Of a stretch of DNA of 64,000 nucleotides, positions 8,157 to 18,052 are shown in pieces. The stretch is from Psychrobacter piscatorii (GTDB taxonomy: Bacteria > Pseudomonadota > Gammaproteobacteria > Pseudomonadales > Moraxellaceae): positions 51,795 to 115,794 of the forward strand of contig NZ_CAJHAR010000009.1 in NCBI RefSeq assembly GCF_904846415.1, read 5' to 3'. The position numbers were made by a program, and so were the translations under genes. Numbering within the stretch: the stretch's first letter is position 1; every line of letters begins with the position of its first letter. The notes beneath the pieces are model-generated. The model did not search any database, was not told the origin of the DNA, and saw only the letters and a list, made by a program, of their open reading frames with translations.

Positions 8157-8663
8157 TTACTCTTCAGAATAATCTTCGTCAGCTTCTTCTTCGTCAGCTG
8201 AATCTTCGTTGTTACCATCTTCAGAAAGAATAGTCACTAAGATGCTAGCAGTAACGTCATGGTGTAGCTGAATATCAACATTGTATTCACCAACTTGACG
8301 TAGAGTGCCTTCAGGTAGCTTGATTTCAGCACGGTCTACTTCTAGACCTGAGTTAGTCAATGCTTCAGCGATATCACGAGTACCGATAGAGCCGAATAGC
8401 TTGCCTTCGTCACCTGATTTCGCACGCATGATAACATTAACGTCAGTTAGTGCATCAGCACGCTCTTGAGCAACTGCGATCTCTTTTGCTTCTTCAGCTT
8501 CAAGCTCAGCACGACGTGCTTCAAACTTTTCAATGTTAGCTTTAGTCGCAGGTAGAGCGCGGCCTTGAGGGATAAGAAAGTTACGACCGTAACCTGGTTT
8601 TACATCGACAGTTTCACCGAGTTTACCAAGGTTGACGATACGCTGTAACAAAATAATTTGCAT
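8157..8663 (-). CDS. rplI: 50S ribosomal protein L9
   Basis: Ribosomal protein L9, 168 residues. The N-terminal domain reads [32 protein letters not shown], which is diagnostic, followed by the long connecting helix and the rRNA-binding C-domain. L9 is usually about 149 residues; here the end carries an extra strongly acidic tail (about the last 20 residues, mostly D and E). It is the third gene of the rpsF-rpsR-rplI operon, 20 bp after rpsR, with ribosome binding site AGGAA. Confidence 0.97.
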   Translation of the reverse strand: MQIILLQRIVNLGKLGETVDVKPGYGRNFLIPQGRALPATKANIEKFEARRAELEAEEAKEIAVAQERADALTDVNVIMRAKSGDEGKLFGSIGTRDIAEALTNSGLEVDRAEIKLPEGTLRQVGEYNVDIQLHHDVTASILVTILSEDGNNEDSADEEEADEDYSEE

Positions 8664-8683
8664 GAGTCATTCCTAGTTAGCGG

Positions 8684-8914
8684 TTAACCTTGATGGTTAT
8701 CAGTGTATGGAAGTAGCGATAAATAACGAGCTTGCTTGATAGCAGTCGCTAGTTGACGCTGATATTTAGTAGACGTACCGGTAATACGGCTTGGTACGAT
8801 TTTGCCATTATCACTAATGTACTGTTTTAGCAATTCAACATCTTTATAGTCGATGTGAGTGATGCCTTCAGCAGTGAAACGGCAGAATTTGCGACGGCGA
8901 TAGAAACGTGCCAT
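8684..8914 (-). CDS. rpsR: 30S ribosomal protein S18
   Basis: Ribosomal protein S18, 76 residues, the normal length. The N-terminus [13 protein letters not shown] and the core [26 protein letters not shown] are diagnostic. S18 forms a heterodimer with S6 on the 30S platform. It lies 16 bp after rpsF and 20 bp before rplI, with a strong AAGGAG ribosome binding site, the classical order apart from the missing priB. The S6:S18 complex is also the likely ligand of the leader hairpin upstream of rpsF. Confidence 0.98.
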   Translation of the reverse strand: MARFYRRRKFCRFTAEGITHIDYKDVELLKQYISDNGKIVPSRITGTSTKYQRQLATAIKQARYLSLLPYTDNHQG

Positions 8915-8930
8915 GAGTATTCTCCTTTAA

Positions 8931-9335
8931 TTAGTCTTCACTGTTGTCGTTGTCGTCATTATCGTTTTCACGATTGTCTGGACGACGAGTAGTTGCTTTG
9001 CGTGCGCGTTTTTCATCGGCATTCTTGGCTAACTGCGACTCTTCAGTGACAGCTTCGTCACGGCGCATAACTAGACTACGAATGATCGCGTCGTTATAGC
9101 GGAATAATTCTTCAAGTTCAGCCAAAGTCTCGCCGTCAGTTTCAATGTTGAAAAGAACGTAATGAGCTTTGTGAATCTTGTTGATTGGGTAAGCCAATTG
9201 ACGACGGCCCCAATCTTCTAGACGATGGATAACACCGTTGTTGTCTTGAACTAACTTGATGTAGCGCTCAACCATGCCAACCACTTGGTCGCTTTGGTCT
9301 GGGTGTACAAGTAACACCAGTTCGTAATGTCGCAT
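8931..9335 (-). CDS. rpsF: 30S ribosomal protein S6
   Basis: Ribosomal protein S6, 134 residues. It opens with [18 protein letters not shown] and carries [23 protein letters not shown], typical of S6. The C-terminal tail after about residue 105 is extended and changes from basic ([10 protein letters not shown]) to very acidic and Asn-rich. In Escherichia coli the S6 tail is modified by RimK with glutamates; whether this tail replaces or receives such additions is unknown. It is the first gene of the operon. Its ribosome binding site AAGGAG is buried in a leader hairpin. Confidence 0.97.
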   Translation of the reverse strand: MRHYELVLLVHPDQSDQVVGMVERYIKLVQDNNGVIHRLEDWGRRQLAYPINKIHKAHYVLFNIETDGETLAELEELFRYNDAIIRSLVMRRDEAVTEESQLAKNADEKRARKATTRRPDNRENDNDDNDNSED

Positions 9336-9340
9336 TATGA

Positions 9341-9386
9341 CTCCTTACGGATTAGTAGCTATTAACCCTATGTTAATAGCAAGGAG
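9341..9386 (-). promoter_or_regulatory. rpsF leader hairpin matching the S6:S18-binding RNA motif
   Basis: Read on the minus strand, CTCCTT (9386-9381) pairs with AAGGAG (9346-9341), which is the rpsF ribosome binding site. Inside it a 9-bp stem GCTATTAAC/GTTAATAGC (9380-9372 and 9366-9358) is closed by a 5-nt loop. Between the stems the 3' side has an 11-nt bulge containing CCG. This layout, a CCG-bearing one-sided bulge between two stems with the outer stem sequestering the ribosome binding site, is that of the known rpsF leader that binds S6:S18 and represses translation. Confidence 0.85.
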
Positions 9387-9452
9387 ATTTATAAGGTAAG
9401 CCCACGTTCTTAAAAATATAGTAAGAAATAAGCTTAGTTTATAAAGCGCCGT

Positions 9453-9481
9453 ATTATAACAGTACTTGGCGATTAACACAA
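9453..9481 (-). promoter_or_regulatory. Probable sigma-70 promoter of rpsF operon
   Basis: On the minus strand, a perfect TATAAT -10 box is preceded at 17 bp by TTGTGT as a -35 box. The start point would give a leader of about 110 nt that includes the S6:S18-type hairpin. Confidence 0.65.
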
Positions 9482-9545
9482 AGGTTAATAACCAGGCGGC
9501 TGTCAATAAAGTTGAGAAATCATATAATTATTGTGTTTACTCAAT

Positions 9546-9577
9546 AAAAAAAGCTGCGATCATACGCAGCTTTTTTA
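9546..9577. terminator. Bidirectional terminator upstream of the rpsF promoter
   Basis: AAAAAAAGCTGCG / CGCAGCTTTTTT hairpin with a 6-nt loop, about 30 bp beyond the stop codon of the GYF/RDD gene. It isolates that gene from the ribosomal operon. Confidence 0.88.
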
Positions 9578-9609
9578 TGACTATCATGAATTATATGGTT
9601 AAAAAATAT

Positions 9610-10581
9610 TTACTCAGATTTTGATTTTTTTACCAGTTGGCTACTGTCTGCTTTGACCACTAAGGTTTTGGCAAGTTTGTCATGCCAACCGATATTCTCA
9701 GGGCTTTTTGATGCCATGTAATAATGAATAGCAATAATCACAAAACCCAAAAAGCTAGTAAACGAAAACAGTAGATTATAGATAATAAACAACAGTAATG
9801 TACGTGTGCCGACAAGCTTAATGAACGAAGGTAGACGATGTGTGGTCTGATCCACAACCCGAATACCAGTGATTACTTTGCCTAGTGATTGACCACGCAT
9901 GGTGATAAATACCAGCTGCAGTGCAAACAAGCCAAAAACCATGACTTGCGACATCATCAGCGTGCTACTAGGAAGGCTTTCCATCAATGTCATTGAGTAT
10001 TGATAAGCAGCATCCATATCTTGGATGTTTTGGAATTTGGTATAGTCCACATCCATTTTGGTCAATGCCATTACTAATGGCAATATGGCCAATACATACA
10101 GCAGCCCATTAAGCGCAGTCGCCAATACTCGCGACATAATCGGGGCAAGTACCACGTTGCCAACGGTTTTATCTTTGTCCGTGGCAGCCTTTTTAATAGT
10201 CGGCTTGCTTAATGATACATTGTTGTGTGGCGTCTGATGACGATTGGTCGTCATATCGGCCTTCACATTTTTAGAACGTTCAGGCTTGCCATATAGTCTA
10301 TCTAATGATACTGAATTATTATCTTTAGTATTGCTGGTCGTCTCCTCAGGGAAGACGGTCACATTATTGATAATAGAATCATTCGCATCAGGGGTGGTGG
10401 CACCAGTCGGTCGATAAACCGTTTGATTATTGGTCACATTTCCTACGCGCTGCCACTGATCTAAGCCTTCATGCCACATTAAATCATCAAGCAATACTTC
10501 GCCTGATGCCAGCATGATATTGAGCTGTTCCAAATTGTATGGACCAGCTTGTACGTTATTTCGAGCAAGGAAAATCTGCAT
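9610..10581 (-). CDS. GYF_2-RDD family membrane protein
   Basis: A roughly 323-residue protein with two parts. The N-terminal 50 residues form a GYF_2-type domain (FLARNNVQAGPYNLEQLNIMLASGEVLLDDLMWHEGLDQWQRV), a putative peptide-binding module. A polar linker of about 90 residues follows, then an RDD domain from about residue 145 with three or more membrane helices and the usual RGQSLGKVITGIRVVD loop. RDD proteins are inner-membrane proteins, some of them transporters; the role here is unknown. I chose the second ATG of the frame because an AGG lies just before it, while the first ATG, four codons earlier, has no ribosome binding site. Confidence 0.82.
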   Translation of the reverse strand: MQIFLARNNVQAGPYNLEQLNIMLASGEVLLDDLMWHEGLDQWQRVGNVTNNQTVYRPTGATTPDANDSIINNVTVFPEETTSNTKDNNSVSLDRLYGKPERSKNVKADMTTNRHQTPHNNVSLSKPTIKKAATDKDKTVGNVVLAPIMSRVLATALNGLLYVLAILPLVMALTKMDVDYTKFQNIQDMDAAYQYSMTLMESLPSSTLMMSQVMVFGLFALQLVFITMRGQSLGKVITGIRVVDQTTHRLPSFIKLVGTRTLLLFIIYNLLFSFTSFLGFVIIAIHYYMASKSPENIGWHDKLAKTLVVKADSSQLVKKSKSE

Positions 10582-10601
10582 AATTGCCTGCATAGTTAGT
10601 C

Positions 10602-10615
10602 ATGTCTTAAGACAT
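10602..10615. repeat. 14-bp palindrome upstream of GYF/RDD gene
   Basis: ATGTCTTAAGACAT, a perfect palindrome about 20 bp upstream of the chosen start codon. It is a possible operator, but a chance palindrome of this size is not excluded. Confidence 0.3.
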
Positions 10616-10620
10616 TATAT

Positions 10621-10653
10621 TAGGGTCTATTTGAAAAAATCAAATAGACCCTA
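10621..10653 (-). terminator. Strong hairpin downstream of ppsA, no U-tract
   Basis: A perfect 14-bp stem (TAGGGTCTATTTGA / TCAAATAGACCCTA) with a 5-A loop, 55 bp beyond the ppsA stop codon. It is probably the end of the ppsA message, either as a terminator or as a 3' stabilising structure. Confidence 0.6.
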
Positions 10654-10707
10654 GTAGTGGTATCTTTAATGACTGTGTGAGTTACCGCTACGACTGAACG
10701 TAACGGT

Positions 10708-13092
10708 TTACTTTGCTTCTTCACCAGCTAGGAAGAACCAAGTATCTAGCACAGAATCAGGGTTCAATGATACCGAGCTGATACCTTGCTCCATTAGCCA
10801 GAACGCTAGATCTGGATGGTCCGATGGGCCCTGACCACAGATGCCAACATATTTGTTTTGCTTACGGCAAGCGTCGATAGCCATAGTGAGCAATTTCTTA
10901 ACAGCAGGGTCACGCTCATCAAATAGATGTGAGACGATACCTGAGTCACGATCAAGACCAAGCGTCAACTGAGTCAAATCGTTAGAGCCGATTGAGAAAC
11001 CATCGAAGTACTCTAGGAACTCTTCTGCTAATAGCGCGTTGGTTGGTAGCTCACACATCATGATGATGCGCAGACCATTCTCACCGCGTTTTAGACCGTT
11101 TTTCTCAAGTAGCTCGATCACTTGTGCCGCTTCGCCAGTGGTGCGAACGAATGGAATCATAATCTCAACGTTGGTTAAGCCCATCTCATCACGAACACGT
11201 TTTAGTGCTTTACACTCAAGCTCAAAACAGTCACGGAAGTTATCAGACACATAACGGCTAGCACCGCGGAAACCAAGCATTGGGTTTTCTTCTGATGGCT
11301 CGTACAGCTTACCACCAAGTAGGTTGGCATATTCGTTTGATTTGAAATCTGACATACGAACGATAACTGGCTGATCCATAAAGGCAACGGCTAGGGTTGA
11401 GATACCTTCAACCAACTTATCAACATAAAAGTCAACAGGTGAAGCATAGCCTGCGATACGCTCTTGAATGGCTTGCGCTATCTCACGTGGCAAGCTGTTC
11501 ATGTTTAGCAGCGCTTTTGGATGCACACCAATCATACGGTTGATAATGAACTCTAAACGCGCAAGACCAATCCCTTCATTTGGCATTTGGGTGAATGAGA
11601 AGGCGCGATCTGGGTTACCAACGTTCATCATGACTTTGAATGCAAGCTCTGGCATAGACTCAACTGAGTTGGTCTGTACTTCAAAATCAATCTGGCTTTC
11701 ATAAATAAAACCAGTGTCGCCTTCAGCACAAGATGCAGTCACTTCTTGACCGTCAACCAATAGCTCAGTGGCGTTACCACAACCAACGATGGCTGGCACA
11801 CCTAGCTCACGCGCGATAATCGCTGCGTGACACGTACGACCACCACGGTTGGTAATGATGGCAGAAGCGCGCTTCATGACTGGTTCCCAATCTGGATCAG
11901 TCATGTCAGATACAAGAACATCGCCTTCTTCTACTTTGTCCATCTCGTTTAGGTGAGTAACGATACGGACTTTACCTGAACCGATGCGCTGACCGATTGA
12001 ACGACCTTCACACAATACTTTTGCCCCAGTCGTGTCGATGACATAACGCTCCATGACATTGCTGTCTTGACGGCTCTTAACGGTTTCAGGACGTGCCTGA
12101 ACGATAAAGATTTCACCGCTGTCACCGTCTTTTGCCCATTCGATATCCATCGCGTGGCCATAATGCTGCTCGATCGTGACCGCTTGCTTGGCAAGAGAGG
12201 TTAGCTCTTCAGTCGATAAAGAGAACTGCATGCGATCTTGTTTTTCAACATCGACCGTTTTCACTGATTTTGCGGTGCTGCCTTCATCACCATAAACCAT
12301 TTTCTTGTGCTTGCTGCCTAGATTACGACGGATAACAGAAGGCTTCCCATCGGCTAGTAGACGTTTTGAGATGTAGAATTCATCTGGGTTAACCGCGCCC
12401 TGTACAACCATTTCACCTAGGCCATAGCTTGACGTGATGAACACGACTTGATCAAAACCGCTTTCGGTATCTAGCGTGAACATAACACCAGCCGCGCCAG
12501 TCTCTGAACGTACCATACGCTGTACGGCAGCAGACAATGCCACGCCTTCGTGCTCAAAACCTTTGTGTACACGGTAAGAGATTGCACGGTCGTTATATAG
12601 CGAGGCAAATACTTCTTTAATAGCAATTAGGACGTTATCAATACCGCGAATGTTCAAGAAGGTTTCTTGTTGACCAGCAAATGACGCATCTGGCAAATCT
12701 TCGGCAGTCGCAGAAGAGCGTACCGCAACAGCGATGTCTTCGCCGCCGCTCATGGTTTCAAATGACTGACGTACTTCTTGCTCAAGATCTTTTGGCAGTT
12801 CTTGCTCGATAATCCACGTGCGGATTTTTTTACCAGTCGCCGCAAGCTTGTTAACATCATTGACATCCAATGTGTTTAGCTCACTGTTGATTTTTTCTAG
12901 TAAACCTGTTTCTGTCAAAAAGCGATTGAACGCATTTGAAGTGGTGGCAAAGCCGCCTGGAACACTAACGCCTAAATCAGAAAGGTGGCTGATCATCTCG
13001 CCAAGTGAGGCATTCTTGCCACCAACCATTTCGATGTCGTCTTTTCCTAGCTGATCAAGATTGATTACAAGTGCTGTAGATTGCGCTGCCAT
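10708..13092 (-). CDS. ppsA: Phosphoenolpyruvate synthase (pyruvate, water dikinase)
   Basis: PEP synthase, 794 residues, full length. It converts pyruvate, ATP and water to PEP, AMP and phosphate at the entry to gluconeogenesis. The N-terminal ATP-grasp domain ([33 protein letters not shown]), the phosphohistidine swivel domain ([23 protein letters not shown], catalytic His) and the C-terminal PEP/pyruvate TIM barrel ([19 protein letters not shown], and the catalytic Cys in [11 protein letters not shown]) are all visible. It is divergent from ppsR, which codes for its regulator, across a 584-bp interval. Confidence 0.97.
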   Translation of the reverse strand: MAAQSTALVINLDQLGKDDIEMVGGKNASLGEMISHLSDLGVSVPGGFATTSNAFNRFLTETGLLEKINSELNTLDVNDVNKLAATGKKIRTWIIEQELPKDLEQEVRQSFETMSGGEDIAVAVRSSATAEDLPDASFAGQQETFLNIRGIDNVLIAIKEVFASLYNDRAISYRVHKGFEHEGVALSAAVQRMVRSETGAAGVMFTLDTESGFDQVVFITSSYGLGEMVVQGAVNPDEFYISKRLLADGKPSVIRRNLGSKHKKMVYGDEGSTAKSVKTVDVEKQDRMQFSLSTEELTSLAKQAVTIEQHYGHAMDIEWAKDGDSGEIFIVQARPETVKSRQDSNVMERYVIDTTGAKVLCEGRSIGQRIGSGKVRIVTHLNEMDKVEEGDVLVSDMTDPDWEPVMKRASAIITNRGGRTCHAAIIARELGVPAIVGCGNATELLVDGQEVTASCAEGDTGFIYESQIDFEVQTNSVESMPELAFKVMMNVGNPDRAFSFTQMPNEGIGLARLEFIINRMIGVHPKALLNMNSLPREIAQAIQERIAGYASPVDFYVDKLVEGISTLAVAFMDQPVIVRMSDFKSNEYANLLGGKLYEPSEENPMLGFRGASRYVSDNFRDCFELECKALKRVRDEMGLTNVEIMIPFVRTTGEAAQVIELLEKNGLKRGENGLRIIMMCELPTNALLAEEFLEYFDGFSIGSNDLTQLTLGLDRDSGIVSHLFDERDPAVKKLLTMAIDACRKQNKYVGICGQGPSDHPDLAFWLMEQGISSVSLNPDSVLDTWFFLAGEEAK

Positions 13093-13676
13093 GATAACTC
13101 CAGAAAATAAGGTTATTTAGTAAAGATTATAACGGTGAATTATACCGCCATATTAGGAGGAATTCGAGGGGTTTTACCAAAAAACTTGTTAAAAATACAC
13201 AAATTGTAGGAATTGCCCTATAAATTAAGGCAAGTTTCTAAAGATATTACCTTTAGCAAGATAAAAAATATCAGTAGTACAGATGATGATATGTATTAAT
13301 AACTGCTAACGAGGCTAAAAATAGACATATCTAACGCGAGCTTATTTGAATTATTCGCAAAATTTCTACCTTTATATACGACATGTGATATCAACAGCAG
13401 ATAATTGATCATAAATTACAGGTGATGTATGAACTTAAAACAGCATGAGTCTCTAAGTGTACACCTGCAACATTGATTTCTATTAGGGTGCTAATATGCG
13501 TATAATGTAGCGGATAGATAAGTGATGCATATGGCTATATAAATGTGCAATAGCAGCGCTGCCATCGTTCTGTATTTAAAAGAAATAAGGCAGCCAAAGT
13601 TAGATAAACGCTATTAGATCCATACTAAAAATGAAATGAAGATCATTATTGAGTTTTCAACCGAGGTGTCAACGTT
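13093..13676. promoter_or_regulatory. Divergent ppsA-ppsR control region
   Basis: A long AT-rich interval without a reading frame I would defend. On the ppsA side two overlapping TATAAT-like -10 boxes lie near 13126-13144 on the minus strand; on the ppsR side a TATAAT is at 13501-13506, about 170 bp upstream of the start. None has a convincing -35 box. The length leaves space for regulator binding, but I recognise no known operator. Confidence 0.4.
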
Positions 13677-14573
13677 ATGTACTCAAGCAATCCATCTGAA
13701 CAAGTCAAGTCCACTATCCAAAATCGTCATGCGCTAAACTTGGACAGCTCACAAGCCATCAGAACGGCGTTTTTTATCTCAGATGGCACCGCGATTACGG
13801 CTGAGACTCTCGGACGCGCTATTTTAAGTCAGTTTGCCTCGGTCCCTTTTGAGACAAGAGTGTTGCCATACGTCGATAGCCTAGAGCGTGCTGATGATGC
13901 CGTAGAGCAGATCAACATGGCATATCAACGTGATGGGTCGTTGCCGTTGGTGTTTGATACGATCGTCAATCCAGAGATTCGTGAAAAAATCAATTCAGCA
14001 CACAGCTGTAATTTGGATATGTACGAAGGGTTGATTGGCCGTGTTGCAGAAGAGACTGGCGTAGAGCCAGATGGTCATTCAGGTCATGCGCATGATGATG
14101 TTGATTCTGAGACATACAAAGAGCGTATCGATGCAGTCCATTTCGCCTTAGACAATGACGATGGGGCGCGTACTCGTCATTATAATGCAGCCGACATTAT
14201 CTTGGTGGGTGTGTCACGCTCTGGTAAGACGCCGACTTCTCTATACTTAGCATTACAATTCGGTATTCGAGCCGCTAACTATCCTCTGACCGAAGATGAT
14301 CTATACGACAATCAACTACCAAAAGCGCTGCGTGAGCATAAAGACAAACTGTTTGGTTTACTCATTGATACGGATCGCTTGGTAAAAATCCGTCAAGAGC
14401 GCCGTGCAGGCAGTCGTTACTCAAGTTATCAGCAATGCCAGCAAGAACAGCGTGCGATACAGGGAATTTATATCACGCATGGTATCCCAAGCTTAGATGT
14501 ATCAGAGATGTCTGTTGAAGAGATTGCGACGCGTATCTTGCAGATGACAGGTCTTAAACGCCGCATTGGGTAG
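13677..14573 (+). CDS. ppsR: PEP synthase regulatory protein (pyruvate, water dikinase kinase/phosphorylase)
   Basis: A 298-residue DUF299/PpsR-family protein. These bifunctional enzymes inactivate PEP synthase by ADP-dependent phosphorylation of a threonine next to the catalytic histidine and reactivate it by phosphate-dependent dephosphorylation. FFISDGTAITAETLGRAIL at the start of the domain and the P-loop GVSRSGKTPTSLYLA are diagnostic. About 25 residues longer than the typical 270-275, mainly at the N-terminus. A GAGGTG ribosome binding site precedes the ATG. The divergent position beside ppsA confirms the pairing. Confidence 0.95.
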   Translation: MYSSNPSEQVKSTIQNRHALNLDSSQAIRTAFFISDGTAITAETLGRAILSQFASVPFETRVLPYVDSLERADDAVEQINMAYQRDGSLPLVFDTIVNPEIREKINSAHSCNLDMYEGLIGRVAEETGVEPDGHSGHAHDDVDSETYKERIDAVHFALDNDDGARTRHYNAADIILVGVSRSGKTPTSLYLALQFGIRAANYPLTEDDLYDNQLPKALREHKDKLFGLLIDTDRLVKIRQERRAGSRYSSYQQCQQEQRAIQGIYITHGIPSLDVSEMSVEEIATRILQMTGLKRRIG

Positions 14574-14637
14574 TAGCGTATCAGTTTGAAAAAAATCACG
14601 AACTCATTACCTAACACAATATCATATAGAGAGTACT

Positions 14638-15039
14638 ATGATTTCAGCCTATCAATCTATAAAGCCATCGTTGTTTCTGGCAGGTTTAATCAGTGCAGCG
14701 ACTTTACTGAGTGCTTGCCAAACGTCACCATTTGCAAAGGATCCAGTACCTGAGCCACGTTATATTCCAAGTATCGTATTGGGAGAGTCGCAGACATTAA
14801 CGATTATGCCAAACCGTGTAGCCTGTGCTTCGACTTTGCCAATGCAGTGTTTACTTGCTAAGGCTAAAGACGGCAGTGTGTTCCAAATTCCTTACGATTG
14901 GATCGATGATTTTACGCCAAGCCTTGGCACAGAGTACGTAATCAGTGCTCGTCCACAGATTGATGAAGGACAGCAGAGTATTACTGGACATTGGACATTG
15001 CAAAAAATATTGTCACAACGTATGGTAAGCATGCCTTAG
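14638..15039 (+). CDS. Small putative lipoprotein
   Basis: A 133-residue exported protein of unknown function. A lipoprotein signal peptide ends in the lipobox LLSAC with Cys27 as the lipidation site, followed by QTSPFAKD. Residue +2 is Gln, so outer-membrane sorting is expected. The mature part is mainly beta-strand-like, with two Cys (ACASTLPMQC) that could form a disulfide. It lies between ppsR and sthA, all on the plus strand, with an AGAGAG ribosome binding site. I do not recognise the family. Confidence 0.75.
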   Translation: MISAYQSIKPSLFLAGLISAATLLSACQTSPFAKDPVPEPRYIPSIVLGESQTLTIMPNRVACASTLPMQCLLAKAKDGSVFQIPYDWIDDFTPSLGTEYVISARPQIDEGQQSITGHWTLQKILSQRMVSMP

Positions 15040-15115
15040 TGTTATGACCTTGACATATCTGTGTACTGGTTCATTCACACTCTAAATACCCGATCTTTAA
15101 ATACATAAAGAGGAC

Positions 15116-16768
15116 ATGATGGTAAGTAAGAATATAAGTGACGCAACCAATGATACTGGTAAAGACGTCCATACTGAAGTATCGAATAAATCTAATGGTC
15201 GTTCGCCCAATCCTGAACATACTGAAGGTAAAGACACAAAACAGAAAATCGAGCAGACGCATGAGCAGGTCACTGAAGATATCATGCATCACCCTGATCT
15301 CATCAACCCGCTTGATGACACTCGTATTGATATCAAATCTGGGTTTACCAAAGATTCTCGTCGACTAAAAAGTGACGATCACGAGTATGAATATGATGCG
15401 GTGGTTTTAGGGGCGGGTCCTGCTGGTGAAGCGGCTGCCATGAAGTTGACCAAATCTGGTAAAAGAGTGGTGGTCGTTGATCCACGAGATCAGGTAGGTG
15501 GTAACTCTACTCATGTTGGTACCATTCCCAGTAAAGCATTGCGCCAATCAGTATTTAACTTAATTAACTTCCGTCGCGATCCAATGTTTACCAAAGCGAT
15601 GGAGTATAAGCAAGTTCCGCTAAATGAAGTATTGGCTAAGGCTCGTCAAGTAATCCGTCGTCAAGTCAGTACGCACACCCGCTTTTATGAGCGCAACCGT
15701 ATCGAAGTCATTCAAGGGTGGGCAAGTTTCATTGACGCTCATACGCTGCGCATTGAAGTCGACGACAATGTCTACGAAACTATTACCTTTAATAAAGCCA
15801 TCATCACTGTCGGTAGCCGTCCTTACCGTCCTGAGATTTTAGACTTTAACCATCCACGCGTTTTTGACTCCGACAAAATCTTGCAAATGGATTATGTGGT
15901 CAAAAAAATCATCATTTATGGTGCAGGGGTGATTGGTTGTGAGTACGCGTCTATCTTTACGGGTCTTGGCTACAAGGTTGATTTGATCAACAATCAAGAC
16001 CAGTTGCTCAATTATCTAGATAGCGAAATTAGTGATGCGATCGCGCATGACTTTAGGCAGTTCGGTGTGCTTATCCGTAGTAATGAAGAGATTGATCATC
16101 TTGAGACTCATGATGACTATGTGGTGCTACACTTAAAGAGTGGCAAGCGCATCAAATCTGATGCCATTCTTTGGTCAAATGGTCGCTCAGGTAACACCGA
16201 AGGCTTGAATTTAGAAGCCATTGGGTTAAAAGCAAATGGCCGTGGTCAGCTAAAAGTAGATGACACTTACTGTACGGACGTCGACAATATCTATGCGGCG
16301 GGCGACGTAATCGGTTGGCCATCACTAGCCTCTGCTGCCTATGACCAGGGTCGCTGTGCCGCTGCCTTTATGGTTGGTGATAGTGATGCGGAACCAGTAT
16401 CTAGTGTGCCAACTGGTATTTATACGATTCCTGAAATCTCTTGTATCGGTAAGACAGAGCAAGAGCTCACGGATGAAAAAGTTCCGTATGAAGTGGGTCA
16501 GGCATTCTTTAAACATCTGGCACGTGCCCAAATCATTGGTGAACGTTCGGGCGTATTAAAGATATTGTTCCATCGTGATACGTTAGAGATTCTAGGCATC
16601 CATTGCTACGGTAACCACGCGTCAGAGATTATTCATATTGGTCAAGCAGTGATGAAATGTAAGAGCAACAATACGCTTGAGTACTTTGTAAATACGACCT
16701 TTAACTATCCAACGATGGCAGAAGCATACCGTGTGGCAGCATTAAATGGTTTGAACCGAGTGTTTTAA
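15116..16768 (+). CDS. sthA: Soluble pyridine nucleotide transhydrogenase
   Basis: A 550-residue flavoprotein of the soluble transhydrogenase (SthA/UdhA) branch of the disulfide oxidoreductase family; it balances NADPH and NADH in the cytosol. The FAD motif [10 protein letters not shown] is at residues 99-108, the second nucleotide motif is [13 protein letters not shown], and the C-terminal dimerisation domain is complete. The usual length is about 465: this protein has a hydrophilic N-terminal extension of about 90 residues with no recognisable domain. At the position of the redox disulfide loop it reads [16 protein letters not shown], with Ser131 where Escherichia coli SthA keeps one Cys. 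AAAGAGG serves as ribosome binding site. Confidence 0.9.
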   Translation: MMVSKNISDATNDTGKDVHTEVSNKSNGRSPNPEHTEGKDTKQKIEQTHEQVTEDIMHHPDLINPLDDTRIDIKSGFTKDSRRLKSDDHEYEYDAVVLGAGPAGEAAAMKLTKSGKRVVVVDPRDQVGGNSTHVGTIPSKALRQSVFNLINFRRDPMFTKAMEYKQVPLNEVLAKARQVIRRQVSTHTRFYERNRIEVIQGWASFIDAHTLRIEVDDNVYETITFNKAIITVGSRPYRPEILDFNHPRVFDSDKILQMDYVVKKIIIYGAGVIGCEYASIFTGLGYKVDLINNQDQLLNYLDSEISDAIAHDFRQFGVLIRSNEEIDHLETHDDYVVLHLKSGKRIKSDAILWSNGRSGNTEGLNLEAIGLKANGRGQLKVDDTYCTDVDNIYAAGDVIGWPSLASAAYDQGRCAAAFMVGDSDAEPVSSVPTGIYTIPEISCIGKTEQELTDEKVPYEVGQAFFKHLARAQIIGERSGVLKILFHRDTLEILGIHCYGNHASEIIHIGQAVMKCKSNNTLEYFVNTTFNYPTMAEAYRVAALNGLNRVF

Positions 16769-16795
16769 ACCACCGCTATTTATATCGTATGAATG

Positions 16796-16834
16796 AAAAA
16801 AAGCGCCTACTAACATTAGCAGGCGTTTTTTTAT
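16796..16834. terminator. Bidirectional terminator between sthA and exporter operon
   Basis: CGCCT-a-CTAA-ca-TTAG-c-AGGCG hairpin flanked by seven A and seven T; it serves sthA and the convergent ABC-2 permease operon. Confidence 0.88.
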
Positions 16835-16861
16835 GCTCATAGATTTAATTCATTTGAAGAT

Positions 16862-18052
16862 TTATAAGCCGCTCTTTTTTTGCGGAATACGCTCGCGTAA
16901 AAATAGCAATAAAACAAAATAGAGCAACCACAAGCCTGCCAATGCATAAAACCCTATGGCGACTTGAGAGAGGCTTGCACCCATTTGGTTAAGCTGTACA
17001 GAGGTGTTGATCGCAGGGGTAGTTGGTACGATCCAGCGTATTACTTGCAAAACTTGAGGCAACTGGTCGGCTGGCCATGGATAGCCACTTAAGAAAAATA
17101 TCGGTAAGGAGATAAAAATTAATATCTGCATACTGCGCTCACGCTGCCGGAACCATAGCCCAAGTACGCAGCCCAGCGTTGCGACTGTCGGACAAAATAA
17201 TGCTAAAAACAATAGCGTTCCGAGCATATTTTGCCCACGTGGATAATGATGCAGCTCAAAAGTCCAGCCATAATAAAAGCAGCCAATGATAAAGCTTAGC
17301 GTGCTCAGCGCTGCGATACGTCCGAGCCAACCGCGTACACTTGCAGCATGACGGCGCTGCTCATACCAAGTGCCAATCAGCATGGCGGTCGCCATCAGCA
17401 GTGTCTGCTGTAAGATAATGACGGAGACAGCTGGCACGACGTAGGCACCATAGCCCTCAGTTTGATTATAAAGTGGCATGATTTGTAGTGGTACCGCTTG
17501 AGCGCTCTGTGCTGCGGTGGGTGCATAAGTGCCTTTCGCGATATTTTTCTTTACCTTGATCCCCGCTGATACGGTACCAACTGCTTTAGAGAACCCCAGT
17601 TGGACGTTTTTATTTAAAATAAAATAGCCGCCATTGCCGAGGACGCTGACATAGGCTTGCTGCCCTGACATGACTTGTTCTTCAAGGCCGCTTGGAATCA
17701 CCATATAACCTGCAATTTGATCGGACCATATGGCTTCTTTGGCTGCTTGTTCATTGATAAAGTGCTCAGTATCTAGAGATGGACTGGCACTTGCATAACG
17801 GGCGAGCGTACGCGACAAGTTACTATTGTCATAATCAACAATACCCACTGGAACATGGTTGACCACTTCAGTTGAGTAGGGCCAAGGATAAAAGAACCCA
17901 TAGATAATCGGGGCAATAATCAACATCAAAAGTACGCCTTTATCCCCAAAAACGTCTTTGAAAGTTTGAAGAAAGCTCGTCCAAAATGTTTGAGATGCTG
18001 GAGCGATGTCTGACTGAGGCTCTTTGCGCTTGATATTTGATTGTGCGGACAT
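16862..18052 (-). CDS. ABC-2 type transporter permease, second copy
   Basis: A roughly 396-residue ABC-2 membrane-family permease (YhhJ/YbhS-like). One N-terminal helix (LLMLIIAPIIYGFFYPWPY) precedes a large extracytoplasmic domain, and five or so helices fill the C-terminal half. The ATG at 18052 overlaps the stop codon of the upstream permease by one base (TGATG), and a GGGGAG ribosome binding site precedes it; an upstream TTG is less likely. With the companion permease and the HlyD-type adaptor it should form an export complex. No ATP-binding domain is present in this protein or its neighbours. Confidence 0.88.
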   Translation of the reverse strand: MSAQSNIKRKEPQSDIAPASQTFWTSFLQTFKDVFGDKGVLLMLIIAPIIYGFFYPWPYSTEVVNHVPVGIVDYDNSNLSRTLARYASASPSLDTEHFINEQAAKEAIWSDQIAGYMVIPSGLEEQVMSGQQAYVSVLGNGGYFILNKNVQLGFSKAVGTVSAGIKVKKNIAKGTYAPTAAQSAQAVPLQIMPLYNQTEGYGAYVVPAVSVIILQQTLLMATAMLIGTWYEQRRHAASVRGWLGRIAALSTLSFIIGCFYYGWTFELHHYPRGQNMLGTLLFLALFCPTVATLGCVLGLWFRQRERSMQILIFISLPIFFLSGYPWPADQLPQVLQVIRWIVPTTPAINTSVQLNQMGASLSQVAIGFYALAGLWLLYFVLLLFLRERIPQKKSGL

